This document shows positions 36,781 through 45,150 of a DNA stretch of 64,000 bases, one piece after another. Source of the DNA: an uncultured Ignavibacteria bacterium (GTDB lineage: Bacteria > Bacteroidota > Ignavibacteria > Kapaibacteriales > Kapaibacteriaceae); the NCBI GenBank assembly GCA_903939735.1, contig CAJAIA010000001.1, positions 227,169-291,168 of the forward strand. The letters run 5' to 3'. The notes beneath the pieces were generated by a model. That model did not search any database, was not told where the DNA came from, and worked only from the letters and a program-made list of their open reading frames with translations. Numbering within the stretch: the stretch's first letter is position 1; the number at the start of each line of letters is the position of its first letter. The translations under genes and the position numbers were made by a program.

Positions 36781-37386
36781 ATGATCGAGTCAATTATTGT
36801 TGTCTTGCAGCAGCTGCCGGCCGAAGGTATCCTGGCGATGGCCTTTCTCTTCGCCTTCGTTGAGAACCTTTTTCCGCCAAGCCCAAGCGACGTTTTGCTT
36901 GTTGTATTGGGTACGCTGGTCGGTGCGGAGATTGTGGGGTTTGTCCCGACACTCATTGCAGCCACCAGTGGCTCTGTGCTTGGATTTACTGCCGCCTATG
37001 CATTAGGGGCTCGCTACGGCGAGCGCTTGGCTGATTCGCCCTTGGTGCCATTCATTACGCGCGATCTCATAGCGCGCGTTGAGGCGTGGTTCGCGAAGTA
37101 CCACGGATTGATCGTCCTTGGCAACAGGTTCCTCGCGGGAACGCGGGCGGTGGTATCGTTCGTTGCGGGAATAACACGACAACCGTTTTCGCGCACGGTG
37201 ATCCTCTGTGCAATCAGTGCGACGGCATGGAATGCCCTCCTGATCTATGCTGGATCAGCTGTTGGTGAGAACTGGCGAAACATCGACGGTTGGTTGTCGG
37301 TATATGGGTGGGTTGTTACCGGACTGATAGTTGTCGGCGGAATCATCTGGTACATCCGAAAACGACAACGGCGATCTCAGAACTGA
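36781..37386 (+). CDS. DedA-family membrane protein
   Basis: The product is 201 residues from the ATG at 36781; an in-frame start nine codons upstream is less likely. Family marks are FAFVENLFPPSPSDVLL near the first helix, GYALGARYG-like glycine-rich segment (AAYALGARYGERL) and GNRFLAGTRAVVSFVAGITRQPF, the DedA signature. It has about five membrane segments and a basic C-terminus (RKRQRRSQN). DedA proteins flip polyprenyl phosphates or phospholipids and keep membrane homeostasis. The stop codon lies inside a terminator hairpin. Confidence 0.92.
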   Translation: MIESIIVVLQQLPAEGILAMAFLFAFVENLFPPSPSDVLLVVLGTLVGAEIVGFVPTLIAATSGSVLGFTAAYALGARYGERLADSPLVPFITRDLIARVEAWFAKYHGLIVLGNRFLAGTRAVVSFVAGITRQPFSRTVILCAISATAWNALLIYAGSAVGENWRNIDGWLSVYGWVVTGLIVVGGIIWYIRKRQRRSQN

Positions 37387-37395
37387 GATCGCCGT
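37368..37395. terminator. Bidirectional hairpin between dedA and porV
   Basis: A perfect 13-bp inverted repeat (ACGGCGATCTCAG, two-base centre) covers the last codons and stop of dedA and lies 27 bases before the end of the convergent porV gene. There is no clear T run. Confidence 0.65.
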
Positions 37396-37422
37396 GTATG
37401 ATGCGCAGTAGTGGCAACGGTA

Positions 37423-38499
37423 TTACCCGTCGGTGTTTCCACCCCAGTCCACAAGCAGCGAGAAGCGCAGCGTGTTACCAAGCGGGTGGTTCTGTTCGAC
37501 TGTGATGTAGTAACTGAAGTCGAGCTTAAACACATCGTAGCGAACGCCGGCACCGAGCGTGAAGTACTCACGAGCACCCGCAGCTGCAGGCTCTGTGAAG
37601 TAGCCACCGCGAAGTGCTACAATGCGGTCGTAGATGTATTCCATACCGACGCCTGTTTCAATGCCACCGCGACCCCATGCTGTGACGAACGACTTCGGAA
37701 TTGGATCCGAGCTAAGTGAGTCGCGCTTGACGAGCAGCTTCATGAAATCAGCCGTGATCGTAAGATCGTTGAACTCATCTTCAACAAGCTTCACTGCAGC
37801 GCCAAGGCGCAGGTTTGTCGGGAGTGGATCGGACTCCTTATCGTAGGTCATCTTTGGACCAACGTTCTGGAGGTTCACGCCGAGTCGAAGTGTGTTATCG
37901 AGGTTAGCACCGAACATCGAGAGCTTCGACGGTGTCCAGAGGAAACCAAGGTCGAATGCTGCCGATACGCCGGTACCCGCTCCGGAACCGCCAACGCTTG
38001 CCGGTGCAAGGTTCGACTGGATGTATTTCACTTGAACACCAGCACCGAGATCGGGTGCGATCTCCGTACCGTAGGAAATTCCGAGGCAGAATTCATTTGA
38101 ACGGAACTTGCCGAGCGCTTGGCCATTCTCATTGGTCTTGGTGAACTCACCAAGGTTCATGAAGATGAACGTGCCGGCGAGTGTACCACCAATTGCATCG
38201 ACGTACGTACCGTACGTACCGTAGGAATAGAAGAGGTCGGCATTGAATTGCGGAAGCCACTTCGAGTAGCTCAAGGCTACCTGATTAGACTCTTTCGCAA
38301 ATGCCAAACCACCAGGGTTCCAAAACACAGCGTTGATATCGTCTGCTATCGCTGTACCGATGTCACCCATGCCACTGGCACGTGCATCAGGGCTAATCAG
38401 CAAGAATGGAACTGCAGCGCCCCCTGCCTGACCATACAATGAGGTCACTGACAGAAGTGCAGTGCATACGAGAATTCCGCAGGTGCGGAGTAGCGTCAT
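37423..38499 (-). CDS. porV: PorV-family outer-membrane protein (type IX secretion)
   Basis: The product has 358 residues: signal peptide (GILVCTALLSVTSLYG), then GAAVPFLLISPDARASGMGDIGTAIADDINAVFWNPGGLAF, the PorV/PorQ (UPF0164) N-terminal signature, then an amphipathic beta-barrel to the aromatic C-terminus. PorV carries type IX cargo from the translocon to the PorU sortase at the cell surface. PorU is encoded just upstream. A nine-base tandem repeat encodes the GTYGTY stretch near residue 93. A good AAGGAG ribosome site precedes the ATG, and a -7 element overlaps the porU stop. Confidence 0.9.
   Translation of the reverse strand: MTLLRTCGILVCTALLSVTSLYGQAGGAAVPFLLISPDARASGMGDIGTAIADDINAVFWNPGGLAFAKESNQVALSYSKWLPQFNADLFYSYGTYGTYVDAIGGTLAGTFIFMNLGEFTKTNENGQALGKFRSNEFCLGISYGTEIAPDLGAGVQVKYIQSNLAPASVGGSGAGTGVSAAFDLGFLWTPSKLSMFGANLDNTLRLGVNLQNVGPKMTYDKESDPLPTNLRLGAAVKLVEDEFNDLTITADFMKLLVKRDSLSSDPIPKSFVTAWGRGGIETGVGMEYIYDRIVALRGGYFTEPAAAGAREYFTLGAGVRYDVFKLDFSYYITVEQNHPLGNTLRFSLLVDWGGNTDG
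38203..38224. repeat. Short nine-base tandem repeat inside porV
   Basis: The unit GTACGTACC occurs twice with a partial third copy. It keeps frame and encodes Gly-Thr-Tyr repeats in a barrel loop or strand. Slippage would add or remove three residues. Confidence 0.6.
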
Positions 38500-38526
38500 G
38501 GTCTCTCCTTAGCTCGCAATGAAGCA

Positions 38527-38534
38527 CAAAGTTA
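38527..38534 (-). promoter_or_regulatory. -7 promoter element for porV
   Basis: Read leftward the sequence is TAACTTTG, an exact TAnnTTTG match that includes the TAA stop of porU. A start near 38520 would give a leader of about 20 bases with an AAGGAG site before porV. No -33 TTTG was found. Confidence 0.45.
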
Positions 38535-41500
38535 GCGAATGAGGGTAAGTTTCCCACTTACGAAGCTGGTTGCACCTTGGTCGGTGGTCAACCGGACAAC
38601 AGCCTGATACGTCCCAGTTGGGAGGTATGATCCTTGAGCGTCGCGTCCCTCCCAATCTACATCGGCTGTCTGCATGTCGACGATGCGCATTGCGCGCTCG
38701 CTGACAAGTCGACCTTCCATATCGTACACGAAAAGGTCAGCCGTAAATGGCAGCTGGCTTGCGTGCACAAAGCGAACAGTTGTCCGCGCTGCGAAAGGAT
38801 TGGGGAAGTTGAACAGGCCTTCAGCGACAATCGATGGGTTCGATGAGGTGATGCGGAATGTTGTTTGAGCCCAGCTCACATTGTTCAACACATCCCATGC
38901 ACGCACCGTCACGGTGTGAAGTCCGTCACCAAGACCAAAGACCTGCTTCTGCACACTTCCGGCTCGACTATTCGTAATCGACGTAGCGAAGTATGGCGTA
39001 AGAACCTCCGTGCGCGCATCACGATCAAACGTTGCTTCGATATCGTGACCGATACCAACACCCGTAGTATTGATGCCCGTCGCATCCTCGAGGTCAACAA
39101 TCAGAATGGGATCTTTCCGCACAATACTACCCGGCAGGAAGCTCCGCGAATCGAGATAGATCTGCATGTCCGGACCAATCGACTCGGGATCGACTACCGT
39201 CGTGACACCATCCACGGTAACCTTATCGGTGACGCCCATTGCAAATCGATCGTCCTTGCTTGCGGCATACCCGTAGAGTCCGGCCCGCTGTGACGAGAAC
39301 GAAATATCTTTCGGTACAACGAATGTTGCAGTGAACTTGCCATCTGCTACAACAAAGCCGCCGCGGCACAGCGCTGGACCCGGCTTGGCAAATGTGTTGC
39401 TGGTTTGATGAACATCGTTGTCGATAATGGTGATCGTTCGGCTTCCATCCAGAAGCGAGACAACGACATTCCCATCGAACGTATCATCACGTAGAAGATC
39501 GCGTGCTGTTGCAATCTCGCCCTCAACAGTAACGGTGCTCAGGGCAGCAATCGTTACGGGCTGCATTGAATCACTCAGAGCAACACCATTGATGGAGGTA
39601 AACCGCACGTGTTCCTCGGGAATCATCAACCGCATCGTCGGATCGCACAGCAAGTGAAACTTCTCGTCGTTGTTTGACGTGTACCGTTGCTTCACACGGT
39701 ACATGCTCAGTCCTAACGTTGGGTAACGACCTTGCTCATCGCGTGTAAACAGCTGTGAGTAGAACTCTTCATTCAGTGCAGCGTTCGACAGTGAGAAGAC
39801 GACGCGTGCTGCAGAGAACACACCAATTGCCCCACCGCTTTCCTTCAACAACAGCTCTTCGGCTCCCGACTGCATATCCGCCATGTCCCAGCGAGCAAAG
39901 TCGCAGGTTGCTGCGGTAAGGAAGAACGGCTTCGTTCCGTTCGTCATCATTTGTGGAGTTGTCTCGCGCACGAAGATCTGTTCGTGTGCCCATACACGTG
40001 GGTTGCCGTGTCCGATCCAATTCAGGATCAATGTTCCTGAGGTGTTGATCGTCGAGACCATGTCCTCGGTTGCTGTCGGCTTGCGGCGACCGCGCGCGAC
40101 ATTTTCAGTGGGATACTCTACCAGATAGATCTTCCGCGACTGGAATGCCTTCGGCACATAGCTCTTCGCTAGCGTCTCATTCTGGTTAAGGTGCATGGCT
40201 CCGTCAGATAAGCCATCTCCCTGCTGCCCATCATCGGCGATGAAGGTCACGCGCGTACGCCAGTCATCACGCGACGACGTGGTCTCGTAAGCCTTGATCT
40301 TGGCATGCATACGATCACCCATGGCGTCACTTGTCACTGGGATTCGACCAATAGCCAAGTCTTGTTGACGGTCGTTACCGTTGATGCGCACAAAGAAATC
40401 GTCCGTCGTGTATGTTGTCAACCCATAGTCTTCACCATCGGGATCGAGACTCTCGTAGGGAGGAACAAGGTTCTGTTGCGTCGACGACAAGTTCTTGTAG
40501 TCAAAATGTCCATCGCCCCAGAGAAGGATTGCCGACGGTCGTGGCGTCCAGGTGTCATAGGCCATGGCGATAAAGTCGCGAATCGCCGTTGGATCCTGCA
40601 TGCCATAGGAGAACTCAGCATAGATCTCATCGGTCGTAACAACGCGCGCAGTCACCTCGCGGCGTGATGTGCGGTACTCGGCGTAACGCTGAGCCGACCC
40701 CTTCAAGGATGTATGCGTGATGATGAGCAGATCTGCGGCACGGGGCTCGCGGCGCAGTGCTGGAAATGCAACGCGTGAAAGTGATGGTTGAAGGGGCGAC
40801 GACGAGATAAAGTAGCGGCGACGTGCAGCTGAATCGCATACCTCACGAATAGCGAATACGCCACCAATGGATGATGCGTTTTCGACGAACACGGGACGTG
40901 ATGGATCAGTTACGTCCAACCCGAACACATCCTGTCCGAATCCGTTGACAGCATACTCATGCGTTCCTGAGCGAGCGACGCTCCAAAACCCGAAGACTCC
41001 TGCATCAGACTGTAACTGTCGAGGATAGTGTACTTCAAGCCAGTCGAGCATGCCTGATGCAGCTCGATCCGAACTTGCATAGGCAAAGCGGACAACACTA
41101 CGTCCGTCTGCAGACATCTGTTGTGCGTTGATCGTTGCCTTCCCCACCGCGGTGAACGCGTCCATGTACTTCGGAACAGCACGCAGCGTGGTCTGTCCGA
41201 GCGTCACACCATTCTCAGAGATCGAAACACTCCCTGGAGCGGTCGAACGATGCGCGACGACATAGTTGTATTCAACCGTGCCTGTTCGAACTAGACCAGG
41301 CAGCACCGATTGGTAGACACTCGAGCCGACGCTCTCGATAGAACGTCCGTACCAGCGGCGACCAGATCCAGAGGCATACGGACTCTGGAGTTCATCCTCA
41401 ATCGCAACCAGACCGGTTACAACGGATGGAGCGACGTCAGTGGTGCCGCGCGACGATGACCGAACCTCTGCGCGCAGACCCTGTGAGCCGCCAACGCCGA

Positions 41501-42488
41501 TGTAATAGCCTGCTTCGCGTGCGTAGTGGTGGATATAATGGCGAATCCCCGCCGGTGTTTGTTTCCAGCCCAGCGTACTCTGCGCATAGAAGAGTACCTC
41601 GCGGATACTTCCATCACTATTCGTACGAACGAGAATTGGCTGTTCACGGAGCATGTTCGACCGCGCTGAATCTACCTGTTCGGGAAGTTCAACGCCGCCC
41701 CGACCGAAGACCTTTATCGTTGACGCACTGCCCGCGTCTGTTGGAATACCCGCGAGCCGCAACTGGTCGGCAGTGAGTCGGTAGAGTCCCTCCCGATCAA
41801 TGGTCATCCGAAAGAGATCGGTGAAGTCATCAGATTGGATGCGGTCCTGTTGCTTTCCACGAGGTGAGCGCACGACGGACATCCACGGTGCTCGTGGATT
41901 GATCACGTCGAGATTCGCCGGAGCGCTGCTCGCCGTCTGTGTCGCAGCTCCGTCAAGCAGCATGCGGACATTCGCCGATGTTGTCAGTGTTGTTATGCCA
42001 GCTGCCGACCGTGATGCAACAACGATCGATACGCGTGCGATATGCCGATCTCCGGCAATTCCCAGGTAGGCAGCGCGCCAACGTCCGACCACCAATGGCT
42101 CGGATCCACGCCAGTAGATTGGGTCTTGCAGTTGCACAGAGAATGGAAGAGCCTGTTGCAGCTCAGTTGCATTGACCGAAGCTCGATCGATCCGAAACGC
42201 TGTAGGTCCGGGAACAATCACGTCTAGATCTACCACCCATTGCACGTCCGTGCCTGATGGCGAAATGCGAATCTGTGCACCGTCGATCGATGGAGTGATT
42301 GCCTTGCTTCCGCCACTGGTCGTTACCGTGTCCCACGAGCGGATGTTTGGTACGTAGGAGAAACTCACAGCAACTGGCGTGCGCTCGTGAACAACGACAC
42401 CCTTCGGCAAACGAGCTGTTCCCGTAATGACGCCCGAAAGAGCAAGGAGAGCTACAATTCCCCATCGAAAAGCCAAGTAGTTCCGCAT
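38532..42488 (-). CDS. porU: PorU, type IX secretion system sortase (C25 cysteine peptidase)
   Basis: The product is 1318 residues from the ATG at 42488 (MRNYLAFRWGIVALLALSG, a signal peptide). The open frame runs upstream through the tRNA gene, which rules out the longer version. The peptidase C25 domain occupies about residues 450-870: LLIITHTSLKGSAQRYAEYR, LWGDGHFDYKN, catalytic His in LNWIGHGNPRVWAHE and catalytic Cys in FLTAATCDFARWD. The C-terminus (about 1225-1318) is a FlgD/sorting-like Ig domain (FNFPNPFAARTTVRF, ending SGKLTLIR). PorU removes the sorting domain of cargo and attaches it to surface lipopolysaccharide. porV follows 32 bases downstream. Confidence 0.92.
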   Translation of the reverse strand: MRNYLAFRWGIVALLALSGVITGTARLPKGVVVHERTPVAVSFSYVPNIRSWDTVTTSGGSKAITPSIDGAQIRISPSGTDVQWVVDLDVIVPGPTAFRIDRASVNATELQQALPFSVQLQDPIYWRGSEPLVVGRWRAAYLGIAGDRHIARVSIVVASRSAAGITTLTTSANVRMLLDGAATQTASSAPANLDVINPRAPWMSVVRSPRGKQQDRIQSDDFTDLFRMTIDREGLYRLTADQLRLAGIPTDAGSASTIKVFGRGGVELPEQVDSARSNMLREQPILVRTNSDGSIREVLFYAQSTLGWKQTPAGIRHYIHHYAREAGYYIGVGGSQGLRAEVRSSSRGTTDVAPSVVTGLVAIEDELQSPYASGSGRRWYGRSIESVGSSVYQSVLPGLVRTGTVEYNYVVAHRSTAPGSVSISENGVTLGQTTLRAVPKYMDAFTAVGKATINAQQMSADGRSVVRFAYASSDRAASGMLDWLEVHYPRQLQSDAGVFGFWSVARSGTHEYAVNGFGQDVFGLDVTDPSRPVFVENASSIGGVFAIREVCDSAARRRYFISSSPLQPSLSRVAFPALRREPRAADLLIITHTSLKGSAQRYAEYRTSRREVTARVVTTDEIYAEFSYGMQDPTAIRDFIAMAYDTWTPRPSAILLWGDGHFDYKNLSSTQQNLVPPYESLDPDGEDYGLTTYTTDDFFVRINGNDRQQDLAIGRIPVTSDAMGDRMHAKIKAYETTSSRDDWRTRVTFIADDGQQGDGLSDGAMHLNQNETLAKSYVPKAFQSRKIYLVEYPTENVARGRRKPTATEDMVSTINTSGTLILNWIGHGNPRVWAHEQIFVRETTPQMMTNGTKPFFLTAATCDFARWDMADMQSGAEELLLKESGGAIGVFSAARVVFSLSNAALNEEFYSQLFTRDEQGRYPTLGLSMYRVKQRYTSNNDEKFHLLCDPTMRLMIPEEHVRFTSINGVALSDSMQPVTIAALSTVTVEGEIATARDLLRDDTFDGNVVVSLLDGSRTITIIDNDVHQTSNTFAKPGPALCRGGFVVADGKFTATFVVPKDISFSSQRAGLYGYAASKDDRFAMGVTDKVTVDGVTTVVDPESIGPDMQIYLDSRSFLPGSIVRKDPILIVDLEDATGINTTGVGIGHDIEATFDRDARTEVLTPYFATSITNSRAGSVQKQVFGLGDGLHTVTVRAWDVLNNVSWAQTTFRITSSNPSIVAEGLFNFPNPFAARTTVRFVHASQLPFTADLFVYDMEGRLVSERAMRIVDMQTADVDWEGRDAQGSYLPTGTYQAVVRLTTDQGATSFVSGKLTLIR

Positions 42489-42587
42489 GCAAGAGTAATA
42501 CGTTGATGAGAGGAGACGATGGCGCAACTGATGTACAGACGCTCGGGGCCGCTCGTATTGTACTGATGGCGAGGAAAAAGTTACCGC

Positions 42588-42633
42588 AAAAAAAAATGCC
42601 TCGCCATCAGGGGGGAATGAGATGGCAAGGCAT
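42588..42633 (-). terminator. Intrinsic terminator downstream of tRNA-Gly
   Basis: Leftward RNA forms a 13-bp stem (42633-42621 with 42608-42596; one G-U pair, 12-base loop) followed by nine U (42596-42588). It ends the tRNA transcript and insulates porU from it. Confidence 0.88.
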
Positions 42634-42667
42634 GCAGCATAAAGAGGAAGTGACGACTCGCGTCGTC

Positions 42668-42741
<74 letters not shown>

Positions 42742-42753
42742 TTGTTGGTGATA

Positions 42754-42785
42754 CAAAACTACGAGCCTTGACCCCATGTGTCAAA
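42754..42785 (-). promoter_or_regulatory. tRNA-Gly promoter
   Basis: Read leftward, TTTG (42785-42782), exactly 20 bases, then TAGTTTTG (42761-42754). Both elements match the Bacteroidota consensus TTTG-N20-TAnnTTTG. The start would fall near 42747, six bases before the mature tRNA. Confidence 0.75.
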
Positions 42786-42835
42786 CCCTTTTTTGCATTG
42801 TCCTCGTAACTCCGCACGATTGAACGAGCTTAGCA

Positions 42836-42856
42836 TTATCCACAGGGTTATCCACG
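42836..42856 (+). promoter_or_regulatory. Two tandem DnaA-box-like nonamers
   Basis: TTATCCACA (exact E. coli R1-type consensus) and TTATCCACG (one mismatch) lie in the same orientation, 12 bases apart start to start. They could bind DnaA. No dnaA, dnaN or strand switch lies nearby, so an origin is not claimed. Confidence 0.4.
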
Positions 42857-42962
42857 GGGTGTGAATCTGCCTCATTTTGCATCAAACGCCCATTTTTCAG
42901 GTGTTTCACGACAATTCCACGTAGAAACCACCGCATACACGAGGAGTGTAACACTTTTTAAA

Positions 42963-43619
42963 TCAACGCGTTACGGGATATGTCGGAACATCTGCATGAA
43001 GCAGTCCAAGCATGGCATCAGCGATGTGCCCCTTAAGCCAGGACATCGAAGGAACAGCTGCCAGCTCCCTTTCAAACGACGTCACACCACGCTCACGAAT
43101 GCCACAAGGCACAATCGCATCGAAGAGGCTGAGGTCATTCGTCACATTGAGCGCAAAGCCGTGAGATGTCACCCAGCGGCTGCAATGAATGCCTATAGCG
43201 CAGATTTTCCGTGTCTCACCTATCCAGACACCTGTGAGGCCTTCAACGCGCTGTGCGTTCAACCCTGCGCTTGCTAGGCTATCGATAACGGACTGTTCGA
43301 TCAGACGAAGGAACCAGTGAAGATCTTGGCGCGAGCGCGCAAGATGAAAAATCGGATATCCGACTAATTGACCGGGGTTGTGAACCGTGGCTTCTCCTCC
43401 GCGATTGATCGGTACCACGTCAATTCCTCTGGCAGCGAGCAGCTCTTGACTCATCAGCAGGCTTCCCTGCTGTGTGGTTCGTCCGAGGGTGACCACGGGA
43501 GGATGCTCACAGAACACCAGTGTGTCGGGATGGTCTAAACGCAACACGGCGTCGGCAAGCTCTCGCTGCCGACGCCATGCGTCGTGAAAATCAATTGTAC
43601 CCCAGTCCTGAACGATCAT
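42963..43619 (-). CDS. lipB: LipB, octanoyl-[ACP]:protein N-octanoyltransferase
   Basis: The product has 218 residues. It moves octanoate from acyl carrier protein to lipoyl domains, which LipA then converts to lipoyl groups. Marks are CEHPPVVTLGRTT, the RGGEATVHNPGQLVGYPI substrate loop, the catalytic Lys in RKICAIGI, HGFALNV and the catalytic Cys in IVPCGIRERGVTS. It starts three bases after lpd ends, so the two genes form a 2-oxoacid dehydrogenase maturation pair. They support the fused E1 encoded at 27-29 kb. Confidence 0.96.
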   Translation of the reverse strand: MIVQDWGTIDFHDAWRRQRELADAVLRLDHPDTLVFCEHPPVVTLGRTTQQGSLLMSQELLAARGIDVVPINRGGEATVHNPGQLVGYPIFHLARSRQDLHWFLRLIEQSVIDSLASAGLNAQRVEGLTGVWIGETRKICAIGIHCSRWVTSHGFALNVTNDLSLFDAIVPCGIRERGVTSFERELAAVPSMSWLKGHIADAMLGLLHADVPTYPVTR

Positions 43620-43622
43620 CGA

Positions 43623-45026
43623 TTAGAAGTTCACACACTCATCATATGCGAGTGCTGCAGACTCCATGATGGCTTCGCTGAGCGTTGGGTGAGCGTGGAC
43701 GGTCTTGAAGATTGCTTGGCCGGTTGCACCAAGCGCCTTTGCAATACCCATCTCACCGATCATTTCCGTGACGTCTGGTCCGATCATGTGTGCGCCAAGG
43801 ACTTCGCCGTACTTCGCATCGAAGATCAGCTTTACAAATCCTTGTGCCTTACCGATGCCGTGCGCCTTACCATTGGCTGTGAATGGGAACTTGCCAACCT
43901 TGATCTCATAGCCAGCTTCCTTGGCCTTCTTTTCGGTCAGACCAATGCTTGCAACTTGTGGCTGACAGTATGTACAGCCTGGGATGTTTGCGTAATCGAC
44001 GCCATCGGTGTGGTGCCCAGCGATATGCTCAGCAGCAACGATGCCTTCTGCAGATGCTTTGTGTGCAAGCCATGGTGCGCCTGCTACGTCGCCGATTGCG
44101 TAAATCGTTGGAACGTTTGTGCGACAGAACTTATCGACCTTGATCCAGCCGCGCTCCATCTGGATGCCGGAGTTCTCGAGTCCGATATTTTCGATGTTGC
44201 CCTGCACGCCGATAGCATTCAGCGCAAGATCAGCCGTCAGAGTTTCCTTTGTTCCGTCCTTCTTCTCGATGATGACTTCAACGCCCTTACCCTTCTTCTT
44301 TGCGGAGAGCACCTTGGCTTCGGTAAGGATCTTCATGCCATCACGTTCAAACGTCTTACGAAGCTCCTTCGAAACGTCTTCGTCTTCCACAGGAAGGATA
44401 CGGTCCAACATTTCGATAACCGTCACCTCGGAACCGAATGACTTGTAGAAGTATGCGAATTCAATACCAATCGCGCCTGCGCCCATGACGATCATGGACT
44501 TTGGCGTCTTTTGCTGAAGCATGGCCTCGGTTGATGTGAGGATGTATTCACGATCAACATCAATACCTGGGATCTGACGTGGGCGTGCACCGGTTGCGAT
44601 CATGATGGTCTTCGCAGCAATCACGTCTGTTACGCCACCATTCTCATCCTTGACTTCTACCGTCGTCGGGTTCTTGATAGAGCCCCATCCCTTGATCTGC
44701 GTCACCTTGTACTTCTTGAACAGGAAGGCTACGCCGTTGCTCATGCGATCAGCCACACCACGTGAGCGTGAGATCACTTTCGGGAAGTCAACATCAATGT
44801 CCTTGAGACCGAAGCCGTAATCCTCTGCATGCTTGAGGAAATTCATGTACTCGGCATTCTTCAAAAGCGACTTCGAAGGAATGCATCCCCAGTTAAGGCA
44901 AACACCACCAAGGCGGTCGCGCTCAACGCAGGCAACCTTGAGACCGAGTTGTGATGCGCGAATCGCAGCGACATATCCGCCAGGGCCTGAGCCAATTACG
45001 ACAAGATCAAACGAGTGCTGGTTCAT
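43623..45026 (-). CDS. lpd: Dihydrolipoamide dehydrogenase (E3)
   Basis: The product has 467 residues. The FAD site is VVIGSGPGGYVAAIRASQLG, the redox disulfide GGVCLNWGCIPSKSLL (Cys-x4-Cys), the NAD site MIVMGAGAIGIEFAYFY, the second FAD block IYAIGDVAGAPWLAHKASAEG and the active-site His in HAHPTLSEAIMESA. It reoxidises dihydrolipoamide in pyruvate, 2-oxoglutarate or branched-chain complexes. It is followed immediately by lipB. A -7 promoter element lies about 40 bases upstream of the ATG. Confidence 0.97.
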   Translation of the reverse strand: MNQHSFDLVVIGSGPGGYVAAIRASQLGLKVACVERDRLGGVCLNWGCIPSKSLLKNAEYMNFLKHAEDYGFGLKDIDVDFPKVISRSRGVADRMSNGVAFLFKKYKVTQIKGWGSIKNPTTVEVKDENGGVTDVIAAKTIMIATGARPRQIPGIDVDREYILTSTEAMLQQKTPKSMIVMGAGAIGIEFAYFYKSFGSEVTVIEMLDRILPVEDEDVSKELRKTFERDGMKILTEAKVLSAKKKGKGVEVIIEKKDGTKETLTADLALNAIGVQGNIENIGLENSGIQMERGWIKVDKFCRTNVPTIYAIGDVAGAPWLAHKASAEGIVAAEHIAGHHTDGVDYANIPGCTYCQPQVASIGLTEKKAKEAGYEIKVGKFPFTANGKAHGIGKAQGFVKLIFDAKYGEVLGAHMIGPDVTEMIGEMGIAKALGATGQAIFKTVHAHPTLSEAIMESAALAYDECVNF

Positions 45027-45066
45027 GGAATAGAATCAAGTAGTTGGGAAACGTCGAAGTGAACAA

Positions 45067-45074
45067 CAAAAATA
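45067..45074 (-). promoter_or_regulatory. -7 promoter element for lpd-lipB
   Basis: Read leftward the sequence is TATTTTTG, an exact TAnnTTTG match. It gives a start near 45060 and a leader of about 34 bases. The -33 region is T-rich but not TTTG. Confidence 0.45.
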
Positions 45075-45095
45075 GCACGGTTGTTCCAAACGAAA

Positions 45096-45124
45096 GAGCC
45101 CCTTCCGTATTCGGGAAGGGGCTC
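45096..45124 (-). terminator. Terminator at the end of the cox-act operon
   Basis: An 11-bp G+C-rich stem (GAGCCCCTTCC / GGAAGGGGCTC) lies 27 bases after actF. Leftward RNA continues UUUCGUUU, a weak U tract. It also separates the operon from the lpd promoter. Confidence 0.75.
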
Positions 45125-45150
45125 GTGGGATCGTCGAATCATTCAAGAGC

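Larger units (their letters stand above)
42742..42962. other. Longest gene-free stretch: tRNA promoter and two DnaA-box-like sites
   Basis: This 221-base AT-richer interval separates tRNA-Gly from lipB. It holds the tRNA promoter (42754-42785) and two same-direction nonamers, TTATCCACA at 42836-42844 and TTATCCACG at 42848-42856, three bases apart. I see no open frame, no other repeat, and no terminator after lipB. Confidence 0.6.

Noticed and set aside
42742-42962. Chromosomal replication origin
   Set aside because: Only two DnaA-like boxes, no AT-rich 13-mers, no dnaA or gidA neighbours, and genes on both sides read the same way.
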